Source: Campylobacterales bacterium (GTDB lineage Bacteria; Campylobacterota; Campylobacteria; Campylobacterales; QNZT01). Taken from it: 46,280 bases of DNA. Of this stretch, positions 34,622 to 43,082 are shown piece after piece. The position numbers and the translations under genes are program-made. The notes beneath the pieces are model-generated. The model saw nothing but the letters and a program-made list of their open reading frames with translations, did no database searches and was not told where the DNA came from. Every line of letters begins with the position of its first letter. Position 1 is the stretch's first letter. The stretch is from NCBI GenBank assembly GCA_015489185.1, contig WGAE01000150.1, positions 1 to 46,280 on the forward strand. The letters run 5' to 3'.

Positions 34622-36333
34622 GTATCATCCTCTTCATATTTAATCCACGCAATCGCATACGCATCAAGCGTTATCATACCATTTTCCACCCTTCTTTCGG
34701 CTATAAGATCATAACCTCCAAAAGAGAGAAAATTTGATATATTGCATATTATCGTCCGATTTGAAAAATTATGCAGTGCAAGCAACGATGTTCCGCTCTC
34801 TTCGTCAAATCGCCGGATACCGAAAACCGCATCCTCCAGACTAAAATATGCACTCTCCCCGTAGGGATCAAAAAGCGGCTCCTCCTGACGTATACGAAGC
34901 AGTTTTTTCATACCTGAAAAAATCTCCGCCCGAAGCGATCCCGTTTCATGTAACATTTTGCACAATCGATCCACATTGCACTTTTCACGGTTGATCGCAC
35001 GCAGTTTCCCTGTTTTCATCACCGCATCAAAATCACTCGTCGAACCGACCAAAGAGTGAAAATAGATGCCCGGAATCCCCGGCAGTGCCAGCATCACCGC
35101 CTGTGTCAGCAACATCTTTTTTAGCCGAAGAGAAATTGGATCACTCGGATCAGAAATGATATCGATATAACTCATATTGAGTTCATACGCTTCACGATTT
35201 CCGTCCGGCAACGTACGATACGACACATAACCGCCACGTTTTTCCACCGTTTCTGTCAAAGCATCAATCGCTTCAGGCGGTAAAAGTCCGCGCACCGGTC
35301 TTAGCCCGCATCCGTCATGACTGGCGGTAAAATTGAAAAAACAGGCGCCTTTTCTTGCCTTCATACGCTTCTGCGCCCATTGTGTCAATATCTGCACATC
35401 ACCGCTTTGTACTGCATACGCCAGCAAAGGCGGCAAGGCAAAATTGTAGACCATATCGGCTTCGGGTTCAAGCCCCCCGAAATAGGAGATATTCTCTTCA
35501 TGCGGAACATTTGTCTCCGTAACCAGCAATACATCGGATGAGACTTCATGAAGTACTTTGCGCATCAGACGAATCAACGCATGCGTCTGCGGCAGATGGA
35601 TTGATTCCGTCCCCGCCTCTTTCCACAAAAAAGCGACCGCATCCAGACGAAGCAGTTTCGCACCGCGCCACACATAAAAGAGTAGCGTCTCCAAAATCTC
35701 AAGCAGCAGTTCCGACGAGCGGTAATTCAGATCAACCTGATCGCGGCTGAATGTTGTCCAGATATGGTGCTTGTTACCATACACATCCGTAAACGGATGC
35801 AAAAGGGGCGTCGTTCTGGGACGTACGACCCGGTGCAAATCCGTTTCGGGATCCACTTCATAAAAATAGGTCGCATACTTTTTGTCACCGGCGAGCATCG
35901 CACGAAACCAGAAATGATACTGCGAAACATGGTTGCAAACCGCATCAAACATCAGTCGATAATCTTGTGCCAGTGTGGCAATATCATCCCAGTTTCCAAG
36001 TCCGGGCGCAACCTCTTTGTAATCGATCACCGAAAAGCCGTCATCCGAAGAAGAGGGATAAAAGGGCAGCAGATGCACCGAATTGATCAGCCCCTGCATC
36101 TCTTCCTTCAGAAACTTTCGCAGTGTCACAAGCGGCGCTTCACCCGGACGTACAACCTGATCGGCATAGATGATCAACACGACATCCTGATGCGTCGGAC
36201 GGTAATTGCATCCGGGAATACGTTTGCGATATTTACGAATCAGAAGATCGATTTTTTCGGCAACTTCTCCTGCTTCTGCTTCACCGTATAAAAATACCAG
36301 TTCCGTCAAAATTGATCGCTCAATTCCCTGCAT
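34618..36333 (-). CDS. GH13 subfamily 18 phosphorylase, probable glucosylglycerate phosphorylase
   Basis: 571-residue sucrose-phosphorylase-like enzyme, starting at ATG 36333; the longer frame to 36465 lies inside the upstream gene. GH13 regions are intact: region I D130 with NH 134-135, region II with nucleophile D231 (RLDAVAF), region III acid/base E273 (TETN), region IV D340 (ASHDG). The early HLLPFYPSSSDDGFSVIDY is typical of subfamily 18, which holds sucrose, sucrose-6-phosphate and glucosylglycerate phosphorylases. The neighbours favour glucosylglycerate plus phosphate giving glucose-1-phosphate and glycerate. No signal peptide, so cytoplasmic. Overlaps the synthase gene by 14 bases. 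Specificity is inferred from context, not from subsite residues. Confidence 0.8.
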   Translation of the reverse strand: MQGIERSILTELVFLYGEAEAGEVAEKIDLLIRKYRKRIPGCNYRPTHQDVVLIIYADQVVRPGEAPLVTLRKFLKEEMQGLINSVHLLPFYPSSSDDGFSVIDYKEVAPGLGNWDDIATLAQDYRLMFDAVCNHVSQYHFWFRAMLAGDKKYATYFYEVDPETDLHRVVRPRTTPLLHPFTDVYGNKHHIWTTFSRDQVDLNYRSSELLLEILETLLFYVWRGAKLLRLDAVAFLWKEAGTESIHLPQTHALIRLMRKVLHEVSSDVLLVTETNVPHEENISYFGGLEPEADMVYNFALPPLLAYAVQSGDVQILTQWAQKRMKARKGACFFNFTASHDGCGLRPVRGLLPPEAIDALTETVEKRGGYVSYRTLPDGNREAYELNMSYIDIISDPSDPISLRLKKMLLTQAVMLALPGIPGIYFHSLVGSTSDFDAVMKTGKLRAINREKCNVDRLCKMLHETGSLRAEIFSGMKKLLRIRQEEPLFDPYGESAYFSLEDAVFGIRRFDEESGTSLLALHNFSNRTIICNISNFLSFGGYDLIAERRVENGMITLDAYAIAWIKYEEDDT

Positions 36334-37534
36334 TATCCTGCCTGACCGCTTCCTGAAATCTGTAACTGAAACTCGGCAAAACAGAGCGTACCGCCGTCCA
36401 GGGTGCCAGTGAGGGAACACCCATCGGATCGCGGTTAAACTCCTCCTTGGCGGCACGCAGTGCATCGGTAAAAGCTTTGATCGCCTGTAGTTCGGCTTTT
36501 CGATTGTACTGTAAACCGTTCACTTCCGAAATCACACTATATTGTGCGATTGCCCGCTGCGCCTCTTCATAGTAGGTTGTCAAAAGCGCGTTGAAATTTG
36601 CCGTCGAGAAGGTCACCCCCGTCTGGCTCATGATACGAAAAATCGTCTCCGCGATCTCTTTGGTCATCTTCGAAACACCGTCACACGCCTCAACGCCGAT
36701 CTCCTGATGTTTATGTTCGTAACTCTCCATAATCTCCGACTGACAAATCCGTTTTCTCGAAGTGTTATAGTAGACCTCACTCAGTGTCGACACCTCCAGC
36801 CCCCACGTCGGCGATATGCGAATACCACGCGCCAGTGAACGGATAAAAGCGAACTCACCGGAAAGCGCGTATCGAAAACTTCCCATATAATCAAGATAGC
36901 GATTTTTTCCGAAAATCCGCTCCAGTGACTTCAAAAAGGGTGTATAGAACAGACGCGTCGCACGTCCGTGAACACGGTTGGTCACCCTGGCGTAGTACCC
37001 TTTGTTAAACTCATAGTCAAACCCCGGATGTACAATCGGATAAAGTAGCCGTGCGGGGATTTCACGGGTATAGTTGACAATATCGCAATCGTGCACCGCA
37101 ATGGCATATGCATCCTGATCGGAGAGAATGTATCCCAGCATCAGCCAGACATTCAACCCTTTTCCCCTGCGTTCGATCGACTCGAAACCCGCCTCCTGCA
37201 ACTCCTTTTTCAACGCCTTGATCCGCGGTCCGTCGTTCCAGATCACATCTACCGGAACAGGCAAATCCTTCATAAACGCCCGAACACGCGCAAACTCCTC
37301 CGCATCCGCCTGATCCAGCCCTACAACGATCCGATAGAGATAACGCACCTGCTGTAGCTCTTCAACAATCTTTTGCATCGCCGGCGTCTCAAACTCACTG
37401 TAGAGTGCAGGCAAAAGCAGCACCATATTGCGCCGCTTCGAGAGTTTGAGTAACATCTCCTCCATCTCTTCGATCGTGCGACTGCCTATTTTAGGAATCG
37501 TGGTAATGACCCCGTTTTGAAAAAAGTCGGACAT
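36320..37534 (-). CDS. gpgS: Glucosyl-3-phosphoglycerate synthase (GT81-like)
   Basis: 404-residue GT-A glycosyltransferase, predicted to join NDP-glucose to 3-phosphoglycerate as the first step to glucosylglycerate. The start FFQNGVITTI is characteristic of the long bacterial/archaeal GpgS group. GKGLNVW (124-130) and the metal-binding HDCDIV (H148, D149, D151) form the nucleotide-sugar site. RVTNRVHGRATRLFYTP follows. It lies three bases after the glycerate kinase gene and 14 bases inside the phosphorylase gene. A mannosyl-type synthase (GT55) is less likely by its N-terminus. The neighbouring galU would provide UDP-glucose. Confidence 0.82.
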   Translation of the reverse strand: MSDFFQNGVITTIPKIGSRTIEEMEEMLLKLSKRRNMVLLLPALYSEFETPAMQKIVEELQQVRYLYRIVVGLDQADAEEFARVRAFMKDLPVPVDVIWNDGPRIKALKKELQEAGFESIERRGKGLNVWLMLGYILSDQDAYAIAVHDCDIVNYTREIPARLLYPIVHPGFDYEFNKGYYARVTNRVHGRATRLFYTPFLKSLERIFGKNRYLDYMGSFRYALSGEFAFIRSLARGIRISPTWGLEVSTLSEVYYNTSRKRICQSEIMESYEHKHQEIGVEACDGVSKMTKEIAETIFRIMSQTGVTFSTANFNALLTTYYEEAQRAIAQYSVISEVNGLQYNRKAELQAIKAFTDALRAAKEEFNRDPMGVPSLAPWTAVRSVLPSFSYRFQEAVRQDNAGN

Positions 37535-37537
37535 CGT

Positions 37538-38746
37538 TTATTCCTTTATCAGTATCATCACATCCGCTACATTGGTGCCTGTCGCTCCCGTTTCGATCAA
37601 TGTACCGTATTTGCGGTGAAAACGCCACGCATCATTGTTGCGAATATATTTGCGCACCGCATCACATTTGTGTCGCCACGAAACACAGGCTCCCGCCGCA
37701 TTCGTCACTCCGTCAATACCGTCGGTACCGGCACTCAGAAAAGTATAACGCTCGGATGCTTTCATTTGTTGCAAAATATGCAGACAAAGCTCCTGATTGC
37801 GTCCTCCTTTACCGTTTCCGCGCACCGTCACCGTCGTCTCTCCTCCAAACACCAGCACCGATTTTTCACGCTCAATCGCCCTTGCCCGTGCCAAAATATA
37901 CGCCGCCGCATCTGCGACATCACCCGTCAGACCGCTCTCGCGTACCGCTACTTTATAGCCTCTTTCTGCCGCACGCTCACAAATCGCATCCAGTGCCGTT
38001 TCGTTGGATGCGATCACTTCATGCACAAGATTCAGATTTGCCGTATCGGGAGTTTCCGATGCGGAATCGTGCAAATAGCGCAAAATCGTTTCGGGAAGAT
38101 CGTCGAAGATTTGATATTTTCGTAAAACCGCAATCGCCTCTTCTCGGGTCGAACGATCCCGATACAGCGGTGCGGAACCGATTGTCTCCAGATCGTTGCC
38201 GATCACATCACTGACGACAAAGACTTTTCCTTTTGCTTTGCACGCTGCACCTAGTTTACCGCCTTTGATACGGGAGAGAAGTTTGCGTACGACATTGATT
38301 TCCCCAATCGACGCACCGCTGTTGAGTAACCGACGGTTGAGTCGATGCAACGCTTCCAAATCAATCTGTGGCGGCAGTAACTCTAGCATCGCCGAAGTTC
38401 CGCCCGAAAGCAGATAGATCATGAAGTCATCCTCTCCCAGTCTTTCTACCATATCCATCATCTGCGATCCCGCTTCAAGGCTTCGGGATGTGACATCGGG
38501 GTGTGTACTTTGAAACGCCCTCAAACGCCCGTCACAACCGGAGATTTCAGAGGAAACGAGGAAACTTTGTACAATCTTCAGATCCGGAGCGATACGCCGC
38601 GCCATAGCGCATGCTGCTTTCCCGGACCCAAGCAGTGTAACGGGTTGATTTATCGGCAGATCGGAGAGATCGAAGATGAGGTTTTCGGGACGAACGGCAT
38701 CCAGACCCGCTTGAAACAGTGCGATTGCATCATTTATCGTACGCAT
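37538..38746 (-). CDS. Glycerate kinase, MOFRL/TtuD type
   Basis: 402-residue ATP-dependent glycerate kinase of the GckA/TtuD class (DUF4147 plus MOFRL domains). The N-terminal domain has LLGSGKAACAMA and YLLSGGTSAMLELLP. The C-terminal MOFRL domain has VFGGETTVTV, GKGGRNQELCL and SAGTDGIDG. This class usually gives 2-phosphoglycerate. It overlaps the HAD phosphatase gene by 17 bases and ends three bases before gpgS. In this setting it would recover glycerate released by the phosphorylase. Hydroxypyruvate or tartrate pathway genes, its usual partners, are absent here. Confidence 0.88.
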   Translation of the reverse strand: MRTINDAIALFQAGLDAVRPENLIFDLSDLPINQPVTLLGSGKAACAMARRIAPDLKIVQSFLVSSEISGCDGRLRAFQSTHPDVTSRSLEAGSQMMDMVERLGEDDFMIYLLSGGTSAMLELLPPQIDLEALHRLNRRLLNSGASIGEINVVRKLLSRIKGGKLGAACKAKGKVFVVSDVIGNDLETIGSAPLYRDRSTREEAIAVLRKYQIFDDLPETILRYLHDSASETPDTANLNLVHEVIASNETALDAICERAAERGYKVAVRESGLTGDVADAAAYILARARAIEREKSVLVFGGETTVTVRGNGKGGRNQELCLHILQQMKASERYTFLSAGTDGIDGVTNAAGACVSWRHKCDAVRKYIRNNDAWRFHRKYGTLIETGATGTNVADVMILIKE

Positions 38747-39488
38747 CGAAAAAGGCTTTCAAGGCTGCGTTCCAGCCGCGACTCCCCTCATACGGCGCAC
38801 GTCTGAGTCCCTCACGTTCAAAAGGGATAAAATCCCCACCGTGCCTTGGAATCAGGATCGGGACATCGACGGACTCCAGCAACGGGATGTCGTTGAAATT
38901 GTCTCCCAGTCCGATGCTAAGATACCCCGGATAACACTCCATCGCTTTGCGAACCGCGGCACCCTTATCCTGCCTTGCTCCGACACAGTGGTAAAATCTG
39001 CCGCCGCGTAAAATTGTAAATCCTTCCGCTTGCGCCCTCTCCCGCAATCCGTCAATATCCATTTGGAGATCGATCAGGAAGGGTTCACTGAACTCCCGTG
39101 CTTTTGCCAAAGCCGCCTGTTTTGGTGAAAAACCGGTATGGCGAGCGATCTCTTCGACAGACATATCCTTAAAAGCGTGAATCCCGAAACGCTCTTTATA
39201 TTTGTCGATAAAAGCGGCAATCTCTTCATGAGGACGTCCCAGCAGCACCTCTTCACCGTCAGGAAAACAGATGCACGCACCGTTTTCGACGATAAACGGC
39301 GCACTGATCTGCATCGCTTTTTGCAAAGCCAGGCACTCACGGCGGGTTTTACTGGTTGTATAAATGAGAGGAATTTGGTGTCTGCGCAGATAGTCAAGCA
39401 TCGAAAGCGCTCCGGAGAAACTGTAGTCTCCATGATCGAGCAGACTTCCGTCCAGATCCGTAAAAACGACAAAACGGTTATCGGGCAA
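38730..39488 (-). CDS. gpgP: HAD phosphatase, MPGP family (probable glucosyl-3-phosphoglycerate phosphatase)
   Basis: 252-residue HAD-IIB phosphatase of the mannosyl-3-phosphoglycerate phosphatase family, members of which also accept glucosyl-3-phosphoglycerate. Catalytic D11 and D13 (FTDLDGSLLD), motif II YTTSK (43-47), the family loop FIVENGACICFP, K175 in QDKG and motif IV GLGDNFND (D196, D200) are all present. The start is TTG after AAGGAG, overlapping the pgi end by 11 bases. With the synthase two genes downstream it would complete glucosylglycerate synthesis. Specificity is inferred from the neighbours. Confidence 0.82.
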   Translation of the reverse strand: MPDNRFVVFTDLDGSLLDHGDYSFSGALSMLDYLRRHQIPLIYTTSKTRRECLALQKAMQISAPFIVENGACICFPDGEEVLLGRPHEEIAAFIDKYKERFGIHAFKDMSVEEIARHTGFSPKQAALAKAREFSEPFLIDLQMDIDGLRERAQAEGFTILRGGRFYHCVGARQDKGAAVRKAMECYPGYLSIGLGDNFNDIPLLESVDVPILIPRHGGDFIPFEREGLRRAPYEGSRGWNAALKAFFDAYDK

Positions 39489-40728
39489 ATTTCTCCTTCA
39501 ATATCTGTTTTCCAAGCTCCACACCCGGCTGGTCGTAGGTGTTTACACCCAGAAAGTGACCGCAAAGCGATGTCAGCAATTCATAATACATAATCAGATA
39601 ACCGACGTTGTATTCATCCAATCGCCCCATCTCGATCTCGTCGACGCTGATTCCCTGCTGCATGATACTCTCCATCGTCGCGTCGCACTGTGCGTTGAGC
39701 AGTTCCTGAAAAGTGTGTCCGTTGATGTAGTCTGTCTTTTCGATATGAGGCAGCGAAATATCTGGAATTTCGATCTCTTTTTCAAAGTCGTCCACTTTGA
39801 TCATCGTCACCGTTTTGTCACGCGGACCTTCGATCAAAAGCTGCAAAAAGGAGTGCTGATCGATCGAGCCGATGATACCCACCGGTGTCAATCCCACATG
39901 TGTCCCGTCGGAACGCTTCTTGCCCAGTGATTCACCCCAGAGCTGTACGTACCAGGCATTGAAGTCCCGAAAGCTGCTGCCGTAGGAAAAAAGCACGTTG
40001 ATCGGAACCTCTTTGTGATGCTTCGCATAGTGGTGCGCCTTGAGCACCAGCAGATCCTCCTTACGTTCGAAAAAGGAGTTCTTCAGCGCACCCGCACCCG
40101 CCAGCAAGGCACGCGTATCATAACCAAGCAGTCGAAGCGGTAAAAGACCGACCGCGGAGAGTACGGAAAAACGCCCTCCCACATTGTGTGGAATATGAAA
40201 TACCGGTACTTCGGCATCTTTACCAAACTGATCCAGCGGTGAATCGGCATCGGTGATAAACGCAAAATGTTCACGGAAACGCTCGCTGTCAATCGAAACT
40301 TCAAAGTGCGCAAGTAAAAACTTGACGTGCGATGTCGTCTCGATCGTCGATCCCGATTTGGAGATCATGATAAAAAAGCTCTCTTCAAAACGCAAATCTG
40401 CCAGATTGTCAGAGATTTCAAGCGGATCGACATTCTCGAAAAAAACGAGCCGTCTGCCGTTTCGTGACGACGTATGTCGCAGCAGCGTATCGATCGCCCG
40501 TGTCCCGAGCGACGAACCGCCGATACCGATGACGACAATGTTTCGAATACCTCTTGCGTCGAAATCGTACGTGTCGATAAAGGCATCGATACGTGAAACC
40601 ATATCCGACTCCGGCAAAAGATAATAACCCGCCTTGCCGCTCTCCATCTCCGCAAAAAGCGCATCGTACGCTTCCGCTATCGTCATCTCGTCCGCCTGCG
40701 TTTCAAAACAGAGCTCTCTTTTAATCAC
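39478..40728 (-). CDS. pgi: Glucose-6-phosphate isomerase
   Basis: Interconverts fructose-6-phosphate and glucose-6-phosphate. 416 residues, the short form found in this phylum, with VVIGIGGSSLGTRAID, MISKSGSTIETTSH, a GGRFSVLSAVGLLP segment, and HVGLTPVGIIGSIDQHSF. The start is GTG 40728 after AAAGGAG, 11 bases past dapE. The TTG at 40743 would overlap dapE and lies ahead of that site. Placed before the glucosylglycerate genes, it may feed gluconeogenic carbon toward glucose-1-phosphate, though no phosphoglucomutase is in the window. Confidence 0.95.
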   Translation of the reverse strand: MIKRELCFETQADEMTIAEAYDALFAEMESGKAGYYLLPESDMVSRIDAFIDTYDFDARGIRNIVVIGIGGSSLGTRAIDTLLRHTSSRNGRRLVFFENVDPLEISDNLADLRFEESFFIMISKSGSTIETTSHVKFLLAHFEVSIDSERFREHFAFITDADSPLDQFGKDAEVPVFHIPHNVGGRFSVLSAVGLLPLRLLGYDTRALLAGAGALKNSFFERKEDLLVLKAHHYAKHHKEVPINVLFSYGSSFRDFNAWYVQLWGESLGKKRSDGTHVGLTPVGIIGSIDQHSFLQLLIEGPRDKTVTMIKVDDFEKEIEIPDISLPHIEKTDYINGHTFQELLNAQCDATMESIMQQGISVDEIEMGRLDEYNVGYLIMYYELLTSLCGHFLGVNTYDQPGVELGKQILKEKFAR

Positions 40729-40739
40729 ACCATCTCCTT

Positions 40740-41834
40740 TCAAAATGTTTCAATAAGACGGGAAAAGACCCCGTAGAGCGCTTCAACTTCGGCTTCACTT
40801 GTGCGTTCGTTCGGTGCATGAATCGTATCGTTCAGCACGCCGAATTCCACTGTATCGATACCGTATTCACCGAAAAAGCGTGCATCACTCGTACCACCCG
40901 CCGTCGAAAGTTTCGAATCGACTCCCGTCACATCTTTGATGGCGTCAAGCATCTTTCGTACCACCTTTGAATTGCGATTGGTCACGAACGGTTTGGCGCT
41001 TTGATTGAGCACAAGGGTATAATCCATCTCATGAAAGTATTTATCCACAAACGCTTCGACATCTTCGATCGTCGTTTTGGTGGAGTTTCGGACATTGAAC
41101 ATCATTTTGAGTTTGCCCGGCGTAACGTTTGTTACCTCCATACCCGCACGAATGTCGGTAATCACAAACTGGCTCGGCGCGAAATTTTCATCCCCCTCAT
41201 CCAAATACGCTCCCGCCATATGCGGCAGTACCTGCGCCACTTTGTGAATCGGATTTTTCGCTTTTTCCGGATACGCCGCGTGTCCCTGAATACCTGTCTT
41301 TTCAATAACCCCGTTGATCGAACCGCGTCTTCCTATTTTGATCGCGTCGCCGAAAACCTGCTCACATGTCGGCTCCGCGACAACAACATAATCGGGCAGA
41401 AAATCGATCGATGCGAGTTTTCGAATCATCTCGATCGTGCCGTAAGTAGCATCACCTTCTTCATCGCTAGTCAAAAGTATCGACAAAGTACCGTTAAAAT
41501 TTTTGGCGTCTTTACACGCTTTCAGAAACGCCGCCACCCCGCTTTTCATATCCTGCGCGCCACGCGCGTAGATTTTGCCCTCTTTGTGAAGCGGCTCGAA
41601 CGGATCGCTCTCCCACCCCTCACCGGGCGGCACGACATCAATATGCCCCGCAAAACAGAGATGATCCCCCTCGGAAAATTTCTTGTACAAAAAGAGGTTT
41701 TTAACCCCCTCTTTCTCCAGATAGATCGTCTCGAACGACTCCAGATACCCTTCGATAAAGTCGAAAGCACCGTCATCATCCGGAGTCACGGAGCGATAAC
41801 GCAACAGTTTGTCAAACAGGGGAATCAAATCCAT
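40740..41834 (-). CDS. dapE: Succinyl-diaminopimelate desuccinylase
   Basis: Zinc-dependent M20 family amidohydrolase of lysine and meso-diaminopimelate synthesis. 364 residues. Metal ligands and catalytic residues are seen as FAGHIDVVPPG (H64, D66), YARGAQDMKSG (D95) and TSDEEGDATYGT (E125 base, E126). The lid/dimer domain has GRRGSINGVI, and the C-terminal ligand lies in VEFGVLNDTIHAPNERTSE. It is eight bases after the lipoprotein gene and 11 before pgi. Confidence 0.94.
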   Translation of the reverse strand: MDLIPLFDKLLRYRSVTPDDDGAFDFIEGYLESFETIYLEKEGVKNLFLYKKFSEGDHLCFAGHIDVVPPGEGWESDPFEPLHKEGKIYARGAQDMKSGVAAFLKACKDAKNFNGTLSILLTSDEEGDATYGTIEMIRKLASIDFLPDYVVVAEPTCEQVFGDAIKIGRRGSINGVIEKTGIQGHAAYPEKAKNPIHKVAQVLPHMAGAYLDEGDENFAPSQFVITDIRAGMEVTNVTPGKLKMMFNVRNSTKTTIEDVEAFVDKYFHEMDYTLVLNQSAKPFVTNRNSKVVRKMLDAIKDVTGVDSKLSTAGGTSDARFFGEYGIDTVEFGVLNDTIHAPNERTSEAEVEALYGVFSRLIETF

Positions 41835-41842
41835 ATCAAACC

Positions 41843-42187
41843 TTAGTGTGTGGGATTTTCATAAAAGATATACTGTGTCGAATAGTCACTGAACTCGAAA
41901 TAGACTCGTTTTTCCCCTTTGTCTGCGACACCGTTCATGTTGGCATCGAAAATACCGTATCCGAAACGATAGGGTCTGTCGGTATCCCCTTCCGTACTTC
42001 TGGCGGTTGTCAGCTTATCGATTTTGATAAATTTGCGCACCAGTTTTCCACCGCTGTAAACTTCGAGCACACCGTCGGTTCCCGTCCAGTTCTGGATGGC
42101 ACGTCCAAGTCTGTTTTGTGTCTCCTGCGTACATCCTCCAAGCAGCAACACTGCTGCGGCAATTGTTAAAAAAAGTGTTTGTTTCAT
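41843..42187 (-). CDS. Small lipoprotein of unknown function
   Basis: 114-residue predicted lipoprotein. Hydrophobic signal TLFLTIAAAVLLLGGC has a lipobox LGGC with lipidation at C19. The mature part has a compact beta-rich region (VLEVYSGGKLVRKFIKIDKL) and FGYGIFDANMNGVADKGEKR, which resembles a calcium-loop-like DxNxNGxxD segment, then YFEFSDYSTQYIFY. AAAAGGAG lies upstream. It is eight bases before dapE and 27 bases after an uncharacterised acidic protein gene. I do not recognise a family. Confidence 0.8.
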   Translation of the reverse strand: MKQTLFLTIAAAVLLLGGCTQETQNRLGRAIQNWTGTDGVLEVYSGGKLVRKFIKIDKLTTARSTEGDTDRPYRFGYGIFDANMNGVADKGEKRVYFEFSDYSTQYIFYENPTH

Positions 42188-42214
42188 CTATACTCCTTTT
42201 ATTTGCGTAGGTTA

Positions 42215-42928
42215 TTACATATCGTTGAAACGATTTACCAGTAACTGCCAGGACTGATCCTGCAGCGCCGCGGAAGAGGGATCGATTTTCTCGATTGTTT
42301 TGAGTCCCGTTTCATCTTCGACGATACGAAACAGTTGCCCGTAGACTTCCGACGGATGGAAAACGAAATCGGCAAGCTCCAGTCCTGCAGAATCGTACGC
42401 GATCCGATCCGTCGAAAAGGTATCGCACAGATAATCAAACAACGCATTTGCCAGAACATCATACTGATCCGTCTCTTCACCGCAATCAAAATACCCTACC
42501 GACAATGCCGAAGGATCAATCGTCTCGACACTCAAGTCGCTGTCAAAATCCCACTGTGCGTCCCCGTTTGTCAGTGTCGACAAAACGATTTTCCCCGCAT
42601 CGAGTCCTTCAATCTCCCTGACAATCTCCCCCACCGGCAGATTGACCAGTGTCAGTTCATCGGGCAGTACCTGTCTCTCTTCGGTATCCCGCAGTGTAAT
42701 CTCCGCCGTTTCGGGATCAAACCCGTGCATATGAAAAAGCATATCGTCATACGCACCCACTTCCCCTGTTTCGACAAATTCGGTCACGCGCTTGTAAAGA
42801 CGATCGATCTCATCCTGTTGCGACCAGTCAACCGCCCCCAGGTCAATATCCGACTCACGCAGTAAATCCGCAAGATCAAAAAGTCTGAAAATACGCGCAT
42901 TCGCGTTGATCTGTACACTCAGTGCCAT
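42215..42928 (-). CDS. Highly acidic hypothetical protein
   Basis: 237 residues from ATG 42928, which has a perfect AAGGAGGATAGC ribosome site; the upstream extension to 42961 is unsupported. Asp and Glu far outnumber basic residues, and only four lysines occur in the whole protein, which is striking beside lysine-rich neighbours. There is no signal peptide or membrane segment. The sequence looks like a mixed alpha/beta soluble protein, with IFRLFDLADLLRESDIDLG near the start and VLANALFDYLCDTF later. I recognise no family. It heads the run through the lipoprotein, dapE, pgi and the glucosylglycerate genes. Confidence 0.75.
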   Translation of the reverse strand: MALSVQINANARIFRLFDLADLLRESDIDLGAVDWSQQDEIDRLYKRVTEFVETGEVGAYDDMLFHMHGFDPETAEITLRDTEERQVLPDELTLVNLPVGEIVREIEGLDAGKIVLSTLTNGDAQWDFDSDLSVETIDPSALSVGYFDCGEETDQYDVLANALFDYLCDTFSTDRIAYDSAGLELADFVFHPSEVYGQLFRIVEDETGLKTIEKIDPSSAALQDQSWQLLVNRFNDM

Positions 42929-42960
42929 GCTATCCTCCTTGACAGATAAACGATAACACA

Positions 42961-42966
42961 AGTATA
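42961..42966 (-). promoter_or_regulatory. Candidate extended -10 promoter of the acidic-protein-to-galU run
   Basis: Minus strand reads TGTATACT, a TG-extended -10 box, about 32 bases before the ATG at 42928. With gaps of at most 27 bases all the way to galU, this could drive nine genes including the glucosylglycerate set. An inverted repeat TGATAA / TTATCA (about 43038-43057) lies upstream and might be an operator; its significance is uncertain. Confidence 0.45.
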
Positions 42967-43082
42967 CATGAAATCTATTTATCTACGGGTTAGAAAAGAA
43001 ACATTATCTGAAATGTATCGTCTGAAAAAGTGATAATAGAACGAAAGTTTTATCATTTGCGCAACACTTTTAAAGAAAGCGA

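Noticed and set aside
36334..36465. N-terminal extension of the GH13 phosphorylase
   Set aside because: It lies inside gpgS in another frame, with Arg/His/Trp-rich composition unlike the family. The ATG at 36333 has a ribosome site.
36320..37534. Mannosyl-3-phosphoglycerate synthase reading of the glycosyltransferase
   Set aside because: The N-terminus and HDCD layout look like the GpgS group, and galU plus the GH13_18 glucosyl phosphorylase in the operon favour glucose over mannose. No GDP-mannose gene is nearby.
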